Positions 1 to 8,224 of a DNA stretch of 51,498 bases are shown piece after piece; within the stretch, counting starts at the first letter, position 1; each line of letters begins with the position of its first letter. The DNA is taken from contig JANXZX010000221.1 of the NCBI GenBank assembly GCA_025355325.1, positions 1-51,498 on the forward strand, in the 5' to 3' direction. Below the pieces are notes generated by a model. It was given only the letters and a program-made list of their open reading frames with translations. It had not been told where the DNA came from and did not search any database. This DNA is from Geobacteraceae bacterium (lineage in GTDB: Bacteria > Desulfobacterota > Desulfuromonadia > Geobacterales > Pseudopelobacteraceae). The translations under genes and the position numbers were made by a program.

Positions 1-1
1 T

Positions 2-247
2 GAAAACAGCGATGCAAAACTGGTTGAGGAACGGAAAGTTGAGAGATATTGCAGTTATGATCCTGAGCATCCCTTACGCGGGCATCTGCTCAGGAGCATC
101 GCCGATGCTCTTGCCGGATGCCGTGCGGTTGTGACCGCCCAGATGGGCGAACATCCGAAAGGTGAGCTGGAAAAACTCGGTGTCGAACCGTTTGTGATCA
201 ACGGCCCGATCAAGCAGACTCTGCTGGAACTGGCAAAAATTCTGTAA
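2..247 (+). CDS. NifX/NifB C-terminal-type FeMo-cofactor domain protein (3' end only)
   Basis: The frame is open from the window edge to TAA at 245-247 and gives 81 residues. The visible part has 'EERKVERYC' followed by 'CRAVVTAQMGEHPKGELEKL', the pattern of the dinitrogenase iron-molybdenum cofactor domain (NifX, NafY, C-terminus of NifB): an exposed ERKVE..YC strand and then a Cys-Arg-Ala-hydrophobic strand followed by (I/M)GE.P...L. Proteins with this fold bind or carry NifB-co/FeMo-co in nitrogenase maturation. Without the 5' part I cannot say whether a radical-SAM NifB domain precedes it. The neighbouring draT on the same strand supports a nitrogen-fixation context. Confidence 0.7.
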   Translation, partial: ENSDAKLVEERKVERYCSYDPEHPLRGHLLRSIADALAGCRAVVTAQMGEHPKGELEKLGVEPFVINGPIKQTLLELAKIL

Positions 248-289
248 ATGGTAAAATAGAAACTGTATTAGCTCTGATCATCTGCCGAT

Positions 290-391
290 CCCTTCTACCT
301 AAGGGAGAAGGTGGCCGAAGGCCGGATGAGGGGGCAGCGCTTATTAGCCACTCTTTCCCCTCACCCTGGCCCTCTCCCTCAGGGAGAGGGG
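290..391. repeat. Dispersed GC-rich palindromic intergenic repeat (copy 1)
   Basis: Two inverted arms flank a short centre. The left arm contains GGGAGAAGGTGG and GCCGGATGAGGG. The right arm contains CCCTCACCCTGGCC and CTCTCCCTCAGGGAGAGGG. The arms are imperfect inverted copies of one unit, and the right arm has its own small hairpin. Similar CCCT/AGGGG units occur near 8021-8130, 17804-17880, 40761-40782 and 51463-51498, so this is one family of dispersed intergenic elements. It separates the NifX-like gene from draT. An RNA stem here could slow transcription or stabilise the upstream 3' end; that is inference. Confidence 0.7.
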
Positions 392-423
392 ATATTTAAG
401 TCACAACGAGGTGATGACCCGTC

Positions 424-1218
424 ATGCATAACGGCTCCTTTAACAACTGCAATCTGCCGCCCTGGGTCATCGCCTCGCGACATTTCAATGACAATCCTCA
501 AAAGCTCGAAATCCAGGGTGTCAAAGAGGGAAACCGCTTTCTTTTTGACAAGCTTGCAACGTTCGAGAGTCATGAAGAGCGTGCCCTTACCTTCAACGAT
601 TATATGTCGGTGAAGTTTCAACTGCACCATTGGCAGGATCAGACTGACACTGCAAGAAAAAGCATCAAGAACAGCTATCTCCGTTATCTGCGCGGCTGGA
701 TGATGGATTCCAATTCGGTTGAAGGAGCTGTTCTGAAACGCTGGGTGGAGAGCCGTATGGGCATTCTGCCCAGCTTCCACCGTGCCCGTATCAATGGCAT
801 TCACAGTGAAGCCTATTTTGATTATTCGGTGGATGTAATGAAGGGGAGTGCCCGCACCAACGCTATTCAATCGCAGCTTGATATCCTCTACGAGTACTGC
901 CAGTTCGAGCTGACCTGCAAGTTTCCGTTATCCTCCTCAACCACGCTCTATCGCGGGACATACGACGCCAGTGAACATGATGTCATCGAACAGATCGATA
1001 AGCGCAACCAGATCATCCGGCTTAACAATCTCGTATCATTCACGTCCGATGAGGAGCGCGCCTGGGAATTCGGATCGACGGTCTGGGAGGTTCAGGTGCC
1101 GCTCTGTAAAATTGTCTTCTACAATGATCTACTGCCTGGCAGCATTCTGAAAGGTGAAGGAGAATATCTGGTTATTGGCGGGGAATACCGGGTCCGGCAG
1201 GTTATGTGTACGGTCTGA
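424..1218 (+). CDS. draT: NAD(+)--dinitrogen-reductase ADP-D-ribosyltransferase DraT
   Basis: The 264-residue product matches the DraT family in length and in its N-terminal block (LPPWVIASRHFNDNP, then LEIQGVKEGNRFLFDKL). DraT transfers ADP-ribose from NAD+ to an Arg of the nitrogenase Fe protein (NifH), shutting nitrogenase off in response to ammonium or energy drop. The ADP-ribosyltransferase R-S-E signature is visible: Arg177 in LYRG, Ser205-Phe-Thr-Ser208, and Glu245-x-Glu247 in GEGEY. The ATG at 424 follows a GAGGTGA ribosome site at about 410-416. The removing hydrolase DraG is not in this window. The NifX/NifB-like gene lies just upstream on the same strand, with a palindromic repeat between them. 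Confidence 0.92.
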   Translation: MHNGSFNNCNLPPWVIASRHFNDNPQKLEIQGVKEGNRFLFDKLATFESHEERALTFNDYMSVKFQLHHWQDQTDTARKSIKNSYLRYLRGWMMDSNSVEGAVLKRWVESRMGILPSFHRARINGIHSEAYFDYSVDVMKGSARTNAIQSQLDILYEYCQFELTCKFPLSSSTTLYRGTYDASEHDVIEQIDKRNQIIRLNNLVSFTSDEERAWEFGSTVWEVQVPLCKIVFYNDLLPGSILKGEGEYLVIGGEYRVRQVMCTV

Positions 1219-1408
1219 TAACTTCACTGCATCAACTCCCGCCATCCTGTAACACTAACACCACTGCGGAGAGCAGCCAGTCGCTGAATCGTAGCTGAAA
1301 GAGATCGATGTATCAATGCTGTTTCCTCCTTAGTGGACATTTTTATGCAATTTCACTATTTAATCGTTAATCTGCAAGAAGTATGTTCATAAAAGGAGTA
1401 ATTAGACC

Positions 1409-1450
1409 ATGATAGAAACCAATCAAAACGCCGTGAAACCCACACAATAG
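1409..1450 (+). other. Possible 13-codon leader ORF ending inside a terminator
   Basis: An AAAAGGAG site at 1391-1398 precedes ATG 1409. The 13-codon frame encodes MIETNQNAVKPTQ and stops at TAG 1448-1450, inside the loop of the terminator at 1425-1466. This resembles an attenuator leader, but no plus-strand gene follows (pyrG converges), so it may be a relic or chance. Confidence 0.2.
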
Positions 1451-1466
1451 GGTCGCACGGCGTTTT
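1425..1466. terminator. Bidirectional intrinsic terminator between draT and pyrG
   Basis: A perfect 11-bp inverted repeat, AAAACGCCGTG (1425-1435) and CACGGCGTTTT (1456-1466), is extended by ACCC/GGGT pairing in the loop (1438-1441 with 1450-1453). T-runs follow on the plus strand (1463-1466 and 1470-1474) and A-runs precede for the minus strand. It lies between convergent draT (+) and pyrG (-) and can serve both. Confidence 0.85.
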
Positions 1467-1509
1467 AACTTTTTACGTGTCATCATTCAATCAGAAGCAA
1501 GAAACACAA

Positions 1510-3117
1510 CTATCCCTTGTTTCTCTGTGCCAAAGAAGCTCCGACAAACGCTTTGAAAAGCGGGTGCGGAACCAGCGGCTTGGACTTGAACTCCGGATGA
1601 AACTGGCAGGCGAGGAACCAGGGATGATCGGCAATTTCGACCACTTCGACAAGATCTTTGTCTTTGTACACGCCTGATAAAATAAGCCCGTTTTTCGTAA
1701 GTACATCCCGGTAGGCGTTATTGAATTCATAACGGTGACGATGGCGCTCCGAAACTTCTGTCTGATTATAGGAATTATTGGCAAGTGTTCCCTTGACGAT
1801 GGAACAGGGGAACGCACCCAGACGCATGGTGCCCCCCTTTTTGCTGACTGATTTCTGCTCTTCCATCAGATGGATCAGCGCCTCGCCCCCTTCCTGACGG
1901 AATTCGCTCGAACAGGCTTCTGTAATACCGCAGACGTTGCGGGCAAACTCAATCACCGCCATCTGCATCCCGAGGCAAATCCCGAAGAAGGGGATTTTTT
2001 TCGTGCGGGCATACTCGATCGCCAGAACTTTACCCTCTGTACCACGCTCGCCAAAACCGCCGGGAACGAGAATTCCGTCAACATCATCAAAATGACCGTC
2101 AGCGCCATCCCTCTCAAGCTTTTCGGCATCAATATACTTCACGGAAACCCGGCAATCATTGCCGATACCGCCATGAGTGAGTGCCTCGGAAAGAGATTTA
2201 TAGGACTCCGTCAAATCGACGTATTTGCCGACAATCGCAATACGCACCTCACCGTTACTCGGATGACGGAGTTTTTCAACCACATCCTGCCAGTTGGTCA
2301 GATCAGGAGCTTTTGTCCAGATATTCAATTTTTCAACTATCTGGTCATCGAGATGTTCCTTGTTAAGCGCCTGGGGAACTGCATAAATATGCTCGGAATC
2401 CACAACCGGAATAACATCTTTTTCCCCCACATTACAGAACAGCGCGATCTTCTTCTTCATATCCACCGGCAAATCACGTTCGCAGCGACACAGCAGAATA
2501 TCCGGCTGAATACCGATCTTGCGCAACTCCATAACGGAATGCTGGGTAGGTTTGGTTTTCAGTTCTCCGGCGGTGCGGATGTAAGGAACCAGCGTAACAT
2601 GGACATACAGGGCGTTTCCAGGCCCCCGGTCAAAGCGGAACTGGCGGATCGCCTCCAGAAACGGCAATGACTCGATATCGCCAACCGTACCGCCCACCTC
2701 GATAATCGCGACATCGGCGCCTTTGGCGTTTTCAATGATCTTAAGCTTGATCTCATCTGTAATGTGCGGAATGACCTGAACCGTACCCCCCAGATAATCG
2801 CCGCGACGCTCCTTGGTGATTACCGAAAAATAAACCTGTCCGGTGGTAAAGTTGCTCTTTTTGGAAAGGACAGCATTGGTAAAGCGCTCATAATGACCCA
2901 GATCAAGATCTGTTTCAGCGCCGTCATCGGTAACAAAAACCTCTCCATGTTGAAAGGGTGACATGGTGCCGGGGTCAACGTTGATGTAGGGATCAAGCTT
3001 TTGCATTGTTACCCGTAGTCCGCGAGCCTCCAGCAATGCCCCCAGAGAAGCAGCAGCCAGACCCTTGCCGATGGATGAAACAACACCGCCGGTTATAAAG
3101 ACAAACTTTGTTTTCAT
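1510..3117 (-). CDS. pyrG: CTP synthase
   Basis: CTP synthase aminates UTP to CTP using glutamine and ATP, the last step of pyrimidine nucleotide synthesis. The 535-residue protein has the N-terminal synthetase P-loop region ([20 protein letters not shown]), the conserved GGTVGDIES block, and a C-terminal class-I glutamine amidotransferase domain with the nucleophile Cys in [10 protein letters not shown] and the His-x-Glu of FHPEF. The length is normal for the family. ATG 3117 is preceded by CAGGAG. It lies 35 nt downstream of kdsB on the same strand, an arrangement common in Gram-negatives, where CTP is the cosubstrate of KdsB. Confidence 0.98.
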   Translation of the reverse strand: MKTKFVFITGGVVSSIGKGLAAASLGALLEARGLRVTMQKLDPYINVDPGTMSPFQHGEVFVTDDGAETDLDLGHYERFTNAVLSKKSNFTTGQVYFSVITKERRGDYLGGTVQVIPHITDEIKLKIIENAKGADVAIIEVGGTVGDIESLPFLEAIRQFRFDRGPGNALYVHVTLVPYIRTAGELKTKPTQHSVMELRKIGIQPDILLCRCERDLPVDMKKKIALFCNVGEKDVIPVVDSEHIYAVPQALNKEHLDDQIVEKLNIWTKAPDLTNWQDVVEKLRHPSNGEVRIAIVGKYVDLTESYKSLSEALTHGGIGNDCRVSVKYIDAEKLERDGADGHFDDVDGILVPGGFGERGTEGKVLAIEYARTKKIPFFGICLGMQMAVIEFARNVCGITEACSSEFRQEGGEALIHLMEEQKSVSKKGGTMRLGAFPCSIVKGTLANNSYNQTEVSERHRHRYEFNNAYRDVLTKNGLILSGVYKDKDLVEVVEIADHPWFLACQFHPEFKSKPLVPHPLFKAFVGASLAQRNKG

Positions 3118-3152
3118 GGTTTCTGCTCCTGAATATTGATCGAAATAAGATT

Positions 3153-3917
3153 CTATTTTAAAAGTTTACGATACAGATCCTGCGCTTTGTGCAAATCATC
3201 AGGCGTATCTACGCCGATGGACTCAAACTCGGTCTCAACCACTCGAATTTTGATGCCATTCTCAATTGCGCGCAGCTGTTCCAGTTTTTCGGAAATCTCC
3301 AGGAACGTCGGCGGCATGGCAGCAAATTTCAACAGAAAATCACGGCGATAGACATACATGCCGACGTGTTTGTAGCAGAGCAATCTGCCGCAGCAGAATG
3401 ATTCATCCTTCAGATCTTTCCATTTGTCGCGGAAAAAGGGAAGCGGTGAGCGGGAAAAGTAAAGCGCATCACCACGGTTGTCGGTCACCACTTTGACCAC
3501 ATTTGGTGAAAGGAAATCATGCAGGCATTTGATGCGGGTTTTGACGGTTCCCATCAGCAAACCGGACTCTTCAAGGAACGGCTGAATTGCCTGATCGATC
3601 ATGGCCGGATCAATCAGCGGTTCATCACCCTGGACATTAACGATGATATCGGCATCGAGGCTGGCCGCAACTTCTGCCAGACGGTCGGTGCCAGTTTCGT
3701 GGTCCGTAGAGGTCATGATCGCTTCTCCACCGATGACAGTGATGGCATCTGCAATACGGCGGTCATCGGTGGCAACAATAACCCGGCTGATCAGCTGTGA
3801 CTTGGCAGTTCTCTCATAGACATGCTGGATCATCGGACGACCATCGATTTCCGCCAGAGCTTTGCCGGGAAAACGTGTCGATGCATAACGGGCCGGGATA
3901 ACCGCTGTAATCTTCAT
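3153..3917 (-). CDS. kdsB: 3-deoxy-manno-octulosonate cytidylyltransferase
   Basis: KdsB activates Kdo with CTP to CMP-Kdo for transfer to lipid A, so the cell makes Kdo-containing LPS. The 254-residue protein begins with the nucleotide-binding signature [15 protein letters not shown] and has [10 protein letters not shown] and the C-terminal [11 protein letters not shown] block expected of the family. The length is normal. It is the first gene of a kdsB-pyrG pair on the minus strand, with pyrG 35 nt downstream. A sigma-70-like promoter is proposed at 3984-4012. Confidence 0.97.
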   Translation of the reverse strand: MKITAVIPARYASTRFPGKALAEIDGRPMIQHVYERTAKSQLISRVIVATDDRRIADAITVIGGEAIMTSTDHETGTDRLAEVAASLDADIIVNVQGDEPLIDPAMIDQAIQPFLEESGLLMGTVKTRIKCLHDFLSPNVVKVVTDNRGDALYFSRSPLPFFRDKWKDLKDESFCCGRLLCYKHVGMYVYRRDFLLKFAAMPPTFLEISEKLEQLRAIENGIKIRVVETEFESIGVDTPDDLHKAQDLYRKLLK

Positions 3918-3983
3918 GCGAGAAACCTTCTAAAATGAGGGAATATATGACGAGAGCGTCAGAGTCCTGTGGTAGGACGTGAC

Positions 3984-4012
3984 AAGTTACCGCAAAAGCA
4001 AAGGGGTGTCAA
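3984..4012 (-). promoter_or_regulatory. Candidate sigma-70 promoter for kdsB-pyrG
   Basis: Read on the minus strand there is a consensus -35 TTGACA (4012-4007), a 17-nt spacer and a weak -10 TAACTT (3989-3984). This would leave a leader of about 60 nt before the kdsB ATG. The -10 match is only partial. Confidence 0.4.
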
Positions 4013-4039
4013 GGTGTGAACAACGGGTGTTCATCTCCT

Positions 4040-4528
4040 TCACTTATCCACGGAAGCAGCCGTTTTTCCCTTGCCGACGAGAACCACACCTGTTTCAGTG
4101 TTCATAATAATCTTCCGGCCGACCCGTCCACCAACATCTTTCGCAACCACCGAAACCCCGAACTCCTCCAGCATCTGAAATGCCAGCGTAGTATTGCGGT
4201 CTCCGATCATGAACACTTCCAGTCCGGTTCCGGAAACATTGGCACCCCCGAAAACCTTGGCAACCAGATGTTCACGACGGCAGCCTATGGCCAATACTTT
4301 GGCAAGCAGTTTTTCCATGGCGATATTGCCATATTTTGGCGTCGCCAATCCCTCGCCGTTCCATAGCGGTAGCATAAAATGGTTCATGCCACCTTTTCGA
4401 ACCACGCGATCCCACAGACAGACGGCGATGCATGAGCCAAGAACGGTACTGATCAGATATTCATGGGGTTCGGCAAAGATAGTGCCGGGAAAAAGGAAGT
4501 GCTTATTAGCGGGTTCTTCACTGCCCAC
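4040..4528 (-). CDS. cheD: Chemoreceptor glutamine deamidase CheD (copy 1)
   Basis: CheD deamidates specific glutamines of chemoreceptors to glutamate. The 162-residue product shows the family core: [11 protein letters not shown] with catalytic Cys33, GGMNHFMLP with His50, and KVFGGAN. The residue six before the Cys, Thr in the Thermotoga enzyme, is Ser27 here. The start is GTG 4528, overlapping nothing and lying 5 nt after the stop of the preceding kinase gene, whose 3' end supplies GAGG. It is the last gene of the long minus-strand chemotaxis cluster. A second, divergent CheD lies at 7471-7983. Confidence 0.93.
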   Translation of the reverse strand: MGSEEPANKHFLFPGTIFAEPHEYLISTVLGSCIAVCLWDRVVRKGGMNHFMLPLWNGEGLATPKYGNIAMEKLLAKVLAIGCRREHLVAKVFGGANVSGTGLEVFMIGDRNTTLAFQMLEEFGVSVVAKDVGGRVGRKIIMNTETGVVLVGKGKTAASVDK

Positions 4529-4533
4529 GCTGT

Positions 4534-5424
4534 TTACGCCTCGCTCATATCGTCAAAGAGAAACAGGTTGCCGGCTTCAGAAAAAGAATCTTCGTCATCC
4601 AAAATTGAACAGGGGGGGATCGATACTGTAAACAGCGTGCCTTCGCCCGGATTGCTGACCAGGGTAATGCTGCCCTGCATAAGATCAACCAGCGCTTTCG
4701 TGATGCTGAGCCCCAGCCCGTGACCCAGATGAGAACGAGTGGTTCCGGTATCCAATTGGACGAATCGGTCAAAAATGCGCTTCTGGTCTTCCTGAGCTAT
4801 TCCGAGACCGTGGTCCTGAATCGAAATATGCAGAGTACCATCTCCGCCAACAGAGAATGAAATCTCCACGATACCGCCATCGCGGCTGTACTCGATAGCG
4901 TTTGCCAGCAGATTGGAGATGGCAATGTGAAACTTTTCAAAATCAAGGACAGCAATACATGAATCTTCATCCGCCGAATGAGCCAGATTAAGTGACACAT
5001 TTCGCTTTGCCGCACTCTGCATAAATGAATCTGTCAACTCACGTAACGCCGATGCTATATGAACCTTAACGCAACACGGACTGACCTCTCCCGCCTCAAG
5101 TTCTGCGGCAATAAAAATATTCCTGAGCTGGAAATTAAGGTTGGCGGCTTCCGCTCCTATCAACGAGGAGAGCGAAGTAATTTCCTCATTTCCGGAACCA
5201 ATTATGGAAAGTTCACCGGCCAATCCCATGATCGCGTTAAGCGGATTATTGATCTCGTTACGGATATTTGACAGGAAGTTGCTTTTAAGGGATTCGGAGC
5301 GTTCAAGGCGTTCATTCATTTCAAGCAGTTTGCGGTTTACCACACTCAGATCGGAAAACGCTTTTCGGCTCATGGCAAAACGGTTTGATAATTCCTCAAT
5401 CAACTCGTCATCTGTAATGTTCAT
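4534..5424 (-). CDS. Histidine-kinase-like protein with Asn at the phospho-acceptor position
   Basis: The 296-residue cytosolic protein has a short coiled-coil start, a HisKA-type dimerisation helix and a complete HATPase domain: N-box (ISNLLANAIEYS), G1 (DHGLGIAQED), F-box (IFDRF) and G2 (GHGLGLSITKAL). The H-box reads FLSNIRNEINNPLNAIMG, so the residue expected to be His is Asn56; the codon is AAC and the surrounding motif is otherwise good. It should therefore not autophosphorylate in the usual way. It may act as an ATP-binding scaffold, allosteric partner or phosphatase of CheA/CheV/CheY. Its ATG overlaps the cheV stop (TAATG), indicating translational coupling inside the chemotaxis operon. 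Confidence 0.85.
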   Translation of the reverse strand: MNITDDELIEELSNRFAMSRKAFSDLSVVNRKLLEMNERLERSESLKSNFLSNIRNEINNPLNAIMGLAGELSIIGSGNEEITSLSSLIGAEAANLNFQLRNIFIAAELEAGEVSPCCVKVHIASALRELTDSFMQSAAKRNVSLNLAHSADEDSCIAVLDFEKFHIAISNLLANAIEYSRDGGIVEISFSVGGDGTLHISIQDHGLGIAQEDQKRIFDRFVQLDTGTTRSHLGHGLGLSITKALVDLMQGSITLVSNPGEGTLFTVSIPPCSILDDEDSFSEAGNLFLFDDMSEA

Positions 5425-6350
5425 TAACAGCTCCCTTCGGTAATACTGCTCCCGGACTCAATCAGATTGGAAATTTCACTGGAGAGGGAATCGGGATCAA
5501 ACTTGGCCACGAACCTGTTGGCACCGGCCTGTTCAGCTTTAAGTTGATTGGAAGGATTACTCATGGAGCTGTGGAGGATAACCTTGAGGTGTTTGAAACT
5601 CTCATGTTCCCGCAAAGTACGGGTAAAGGTAAAGCCATCCATTCCGGGCATTTCGATATCGGAGATCACCAGATCAACGTTTCCGTGATCTTTTTCCAGG
5701 TATTCCAGCGCCTTGTCGGCCGACATCACCGCTGTGTTGGTAAAACCCATTTTATCAAGCACCGATTGCAGCAGCAAGATAGCCGTACGCGAATCATCGA
5801 CGACAAGCACATGCCGTCCGCCGCCTTTTCCCTCGGCTCCGGACATGGCTACAGAGGTGAGATCCATCTCTATGCCGACAACAGCAGCCAATATCGATTC
5901 AATATCCAGCAGCATGATTGTCTCGCCGCTGTCCGAATAGGCAATGGCAACCAGCGACTGGGCATTCACGCCTTCCGGCTTGTGAATATCCTGCCAACTG
6001 CGCGTCAGAAGCGTATCCGGAGCATGAACGATAAAAGCGGTCAACGCGCGGTTATATTCACAGATAATGATATACGCTAATTCATTACGGAAATCCTTGG
6101 CGGGAAGACCGACTGCCTCAGACAGGTCGATAACGGCAAGCGCCGCACCGCGAAAATCAAGCGCACCCTTCACTGCCGGATGAGAATTCGGCATACGGTC
6201 AATCGTGTGAGGACATTCGAGTATTTCAATTATCTTGAAAACATTGATAGCGTAGAGTTGATTGTCCGTCAGGCGGAAGGTCAGCATCTCGATCTGGTTT
6301 GATTGAGAAAGGTTCGTGCGTTGGAGCGCCTCGTCAAGTGATGTTGCCAT
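5424..6350 (-). CDS. cheV: CheV: CheW-like adaptor fused to a receiver domain
   Basis: CheV couples receptors to CheA and adjusts that coupling by receiver phosphorylation. The 308-residue protein has a CheW domain at about residues 20-160 (LTFRLTDNQLYAINVFKI, GALDFRGAALAVIDLS) and a receiver at about 180-300 (VLVVDDSRTA, phospho-acceptor Asp in LVISDIEMPGMDG, Lys in FVAKFDPDSL). The Lys context is AKFDP instead of the usual KP. ATG 6350. It is tightly packed with the following kinase-like gene (1-nt overlap) and lies 53 nt downstream of cheB. Confidence 0.94.
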   Translation of the reverse strand: MATSLDEALQRTNLSQSNQIEMLTFRLTDNQLYAINVFKIIEILECPHTIDRMPNSHPAVKGALDFRGAALAVIDLSEAVGLPAKDFRNELAYIIICEYNRALTAFIVHAPDTLLTRSWQDIHKPEGVNAQSLVAIAYSDSGETIMLLDIESILAAVVGIEMDLTSVAMSGAEGKGGGRHVLVVDDSRTAILLLQSVLDKMGFTNTAVMSADKALEYLEKDHGNVDLVISDIEMPGMDGFTFTRTLREHESFKHLKVILHSSMSNPSNQLKAEQAGANRFVAKFDPDSLSSEISNLIESGSSITEGSC

Positions 6351-6403
6351 ATAATCTCCCGGTTGGAATTGAATCAGACGGCTTTATTTTCAGTTTTGTG
6401 CCC

Positions 6404-7474
6404 TCAGCTGCACAACCGCAGCACTTCACCGGCAATATTCTGTAGCGGCAGAATTTTGTTGACGCCACCCAGCTTCACCGCTTCATGCGGCATTCCGTAG
6501 ACAACACAGGTTGCCTCGTCCTGAGCAATCGTGATGGCGCCTCCGTCATGCATCTCCTTCATACCATGGGCACCATCATCCCCCATGCCGGTCATGATGA
6601 CGCCAACGGCATTTTTCCCGGCATAACGGGCGGCCGAGCGAAAAAGCACATCCACCGAGGGGCGGTGACGCGATACGAGCGGACCGTCCTTGATCTCAAC
6701 GTAATAGCGGGCGCCGCTCCGTTTGAGCAATACATGGTGGTTGCCGGGGGCTATCAGCGCCCTGCCGCGTACAACCGTATCGTTGTCTTGGGCCTCTTTA
6801 ACCGTCACGCGGCAGATTGAATCAAGCCGTTTGGCAAAGGCGGCGGTGAAATTTTCCGGCATATGCTGAACAATAACAATACCGGGGGTATCCTCCGGCA
6901 ACATCTCAAGAAAAACCCTGAGTGCTTCTGTACCGCCGGTTGAAGCCCCCACAACAACCACCTTCTCAGTGGTCTGAATCATCGCCTTGGAATTAGGCTT
7001 TTCCATTATGACATCGGCGGAATACTTCGGTGCAACTTCCTTCATGGTATGCATCGCCCGCATCGGCCCTAACCGGGCTGCGGCTGCTCCTTTCACGGCA
7101 TCACAGATGCGCACTCTTGACTCTTCAATAAATTGTTTCGTGCCCATCTTCGGTTTGGTGATGATATCTACCGCACCGTATTCAAGAGCCTTGAGCGCCG
7201 TTTCGTTGCCCCGTTCGGTAAGGCTGGAACACATTACCACCGGGATCGGATGCTGGCTCATCAGCTTTTGCAGAAAGGTTATCCCGTCCATTCGCGGCAT
7301 CTCAACATCCAGAGTGATCACGTCAGGAACAACCGTCCTAAGCCTTTCGGCAGCAAGAATCGGATCTGCTGCGCTGCCGACCACCTCAATGCCCGGGTCC
7401 GAATTAAGGATATCACACAATGTCTGGCGCACCAGGGCAGAATCATCAATCACCAGAACTTTAATTTTTTTCAT
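6404..7474 (-). CDS. cheB: Protein-glutamate methylesterase/glutaminase CheB
   Basis: CheB removes methyl groups from chemoreceptors when phosphorylated by CheA. The 356-residue protein has a receiver ([15 protein letters not shown], Asp in [15 protein letters not shown]) and a C-terminal methylesterase domain with Ser in VGASTGG, His in IVQHMP and Asp in MTGMGDDG, the expected triad. Length is normal. The ATG at 7474 overlaps the preceding cheD stop by 4 nt (ATGA-type coupling), so CheD and CheB are made together. Confidence 0.97.
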   Translation of the reverse strand: MKKIKVLVIDDSALVRQTLCDILNSDPGIEVVGSAADPILAAERLRTVVPDVITLDVEMPRMDGITFLQKLMSQHPIPVVMCSSLTERGNETALKALEYGAVDIITKPKMGTKQFIEESRVRICDAVKGAAAARLGPMRAMHTMKEVAPKYSADVIMEKPNSKAMIQTTEKVVVVGASTGGTEALRVFLEMLPEDTPGIVIVQHMPENFTAAFAKRLDSICRVTVKEAQDNDTVVRGRALIAPGNHHVLLKRSGARYYVEIKDGPLVSRHRPSVDVLFRSAARYAGKNAVGVIMTGMGDDGAHGMKEMHDGGAITIAQDEATCVVYGMPHEAVKLGGVNKILPLQNIAGEVLRLCS

Positions 7475-7983
7475 TGGATTATATCCTCATTGAACAGGTG
7501 CTTTCCTTGACGCATTCGACGCATAAACACGTCTCCGCTCCGGGTACAGAAAAACAGTTTGCGACCGCGCAGTCCGCCGGTATCACGGGCGGAAATTGTC
7601 AGCCCAAACGACGCCAGCACCTCTTCCGCTTTTGCTATATTTTGTTCGCCGATGGTACGTTTTGAGGATGTATGTTCGCCGACAGCCAGAACCTGTGCTC
7701 CGCCAAACAGCTTGATTACCAGATCATTGCCGACATGATTTTCAGTCAATTTATCAAAAATATGCCGCAAAGCGGTATCAACATACCGCAGGTCGGCACC
7801 CTGCCGTCCATTCTCGGGCAGCATCGCATGACATATAGCGCCGAAACCGCTGGATGCAGAATAGATGGTTACTGCCACGCACGATCCCAAAACTGTTGAT
7901 ATCAGCATCGGCGTGCGGGTTACCAGCACCTCGCCCGGCTTGAGGTACATGTTGTGAGTATGTGAGGCAATAAGCTTCTTCAT
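7471..7983 (-). CDS. cheD: Chemoreceptor glutamine deamidase CheD (copy 2)
   Basis: The 170-residue second CheD has [11 protein letters not shown] with Cys35, CHAMLP with His52 and KLFGGAQ. As in copy 1, the position six before Cys is Ser (Ser29) and not Thr. The two copies are clearly diverged in sequence, so this is not a recent tandem duplication. It is translationally coupled to cheB (4-nt overlap). The ATG at 7983 has no recognisable Shine-Dalgarno: the upstream leader runs directly into a palindromic element (7991-8155) that appears to have replaced the natural 5' region. Confidence 0.92.
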   Translation of the reverse strand: MKKLIASHTHNMYLKPGEVLVTRTPMLISTVLGSCVAVTIYSASSGFGAICHAMLPENGRQGADLRYVDTALRHIFDKLTENHVGNDLVIKLFGGAQVLAVGEHTSSKRTIGEQNIAKAEEVLASFGLTISARDTGGLRGRKLFFCTRSGDVFMRRMRQGKHLFNEDIIQ

Positions 7984-7990
7984 ATAGGAT

Positions 7991-8155
7991 GAAGCTCTTG
8001 CAAAAGTATCAAAATCAGTCCCCCCTCCCTCGACGGGAGGGGGTTAGGGGGTGGGTGAAGTTGCAACATGCTAAATTTCATGGCAGTCTCCCCCCCACCC
8101 TAACCCTCCCCCGCAAGGGGGGAGGGGACTTAAATGGTTTTTTTGCAAGAAGCTC
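7991..8155. mobile_element. MITE-like palindromic element inside the chemotaxis operon
   Basis: About 165 bp form one imperfect palindrome. Outer ends TCTTGCAAAA (7996-8005) and TTTTGCAAGA (8141-8150) are perfect inverted repeats. Inside, CCCTCCC..GGGAGGGGGTTAGGGGGTGGG on the left is mirrored by CCCACCCTAACCCTCCCCC..GGGGAGGGG on the right around a centre of about 40 nt. There is no ORF. This has the form of a small non-autonomous element or extended repeat. It sits between cheR and cheD2 and abuts the cheD2 start codon. No clear target-site duplication was found. Confidence 0.65.
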
Positions 8156-8224
8156 AAATAATTAAAATTGATCAAAAGGCGAAAAACAATCCCGTTGTCC
8201 CTGCCCCCTGTACTTCATTTGGCA

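Noticed and set aside
311-613. 100-codon plus-strand open frame through the first repeat
   Set aside because: It translates the palindromic repeat and the draT start out of frame.
1870-2670. 266-codon plus-strand open frame
   Set aside because: Lies entirely within pyrG on the opposite strand and shows no recognisable protein.
4013-4036. Hairpin TGAACA/TGTTCA after the last chemotaxis gene as a terminator
   Set aside because: Only 6 bp, low GC, and no T-run directly after it on the minus strand.
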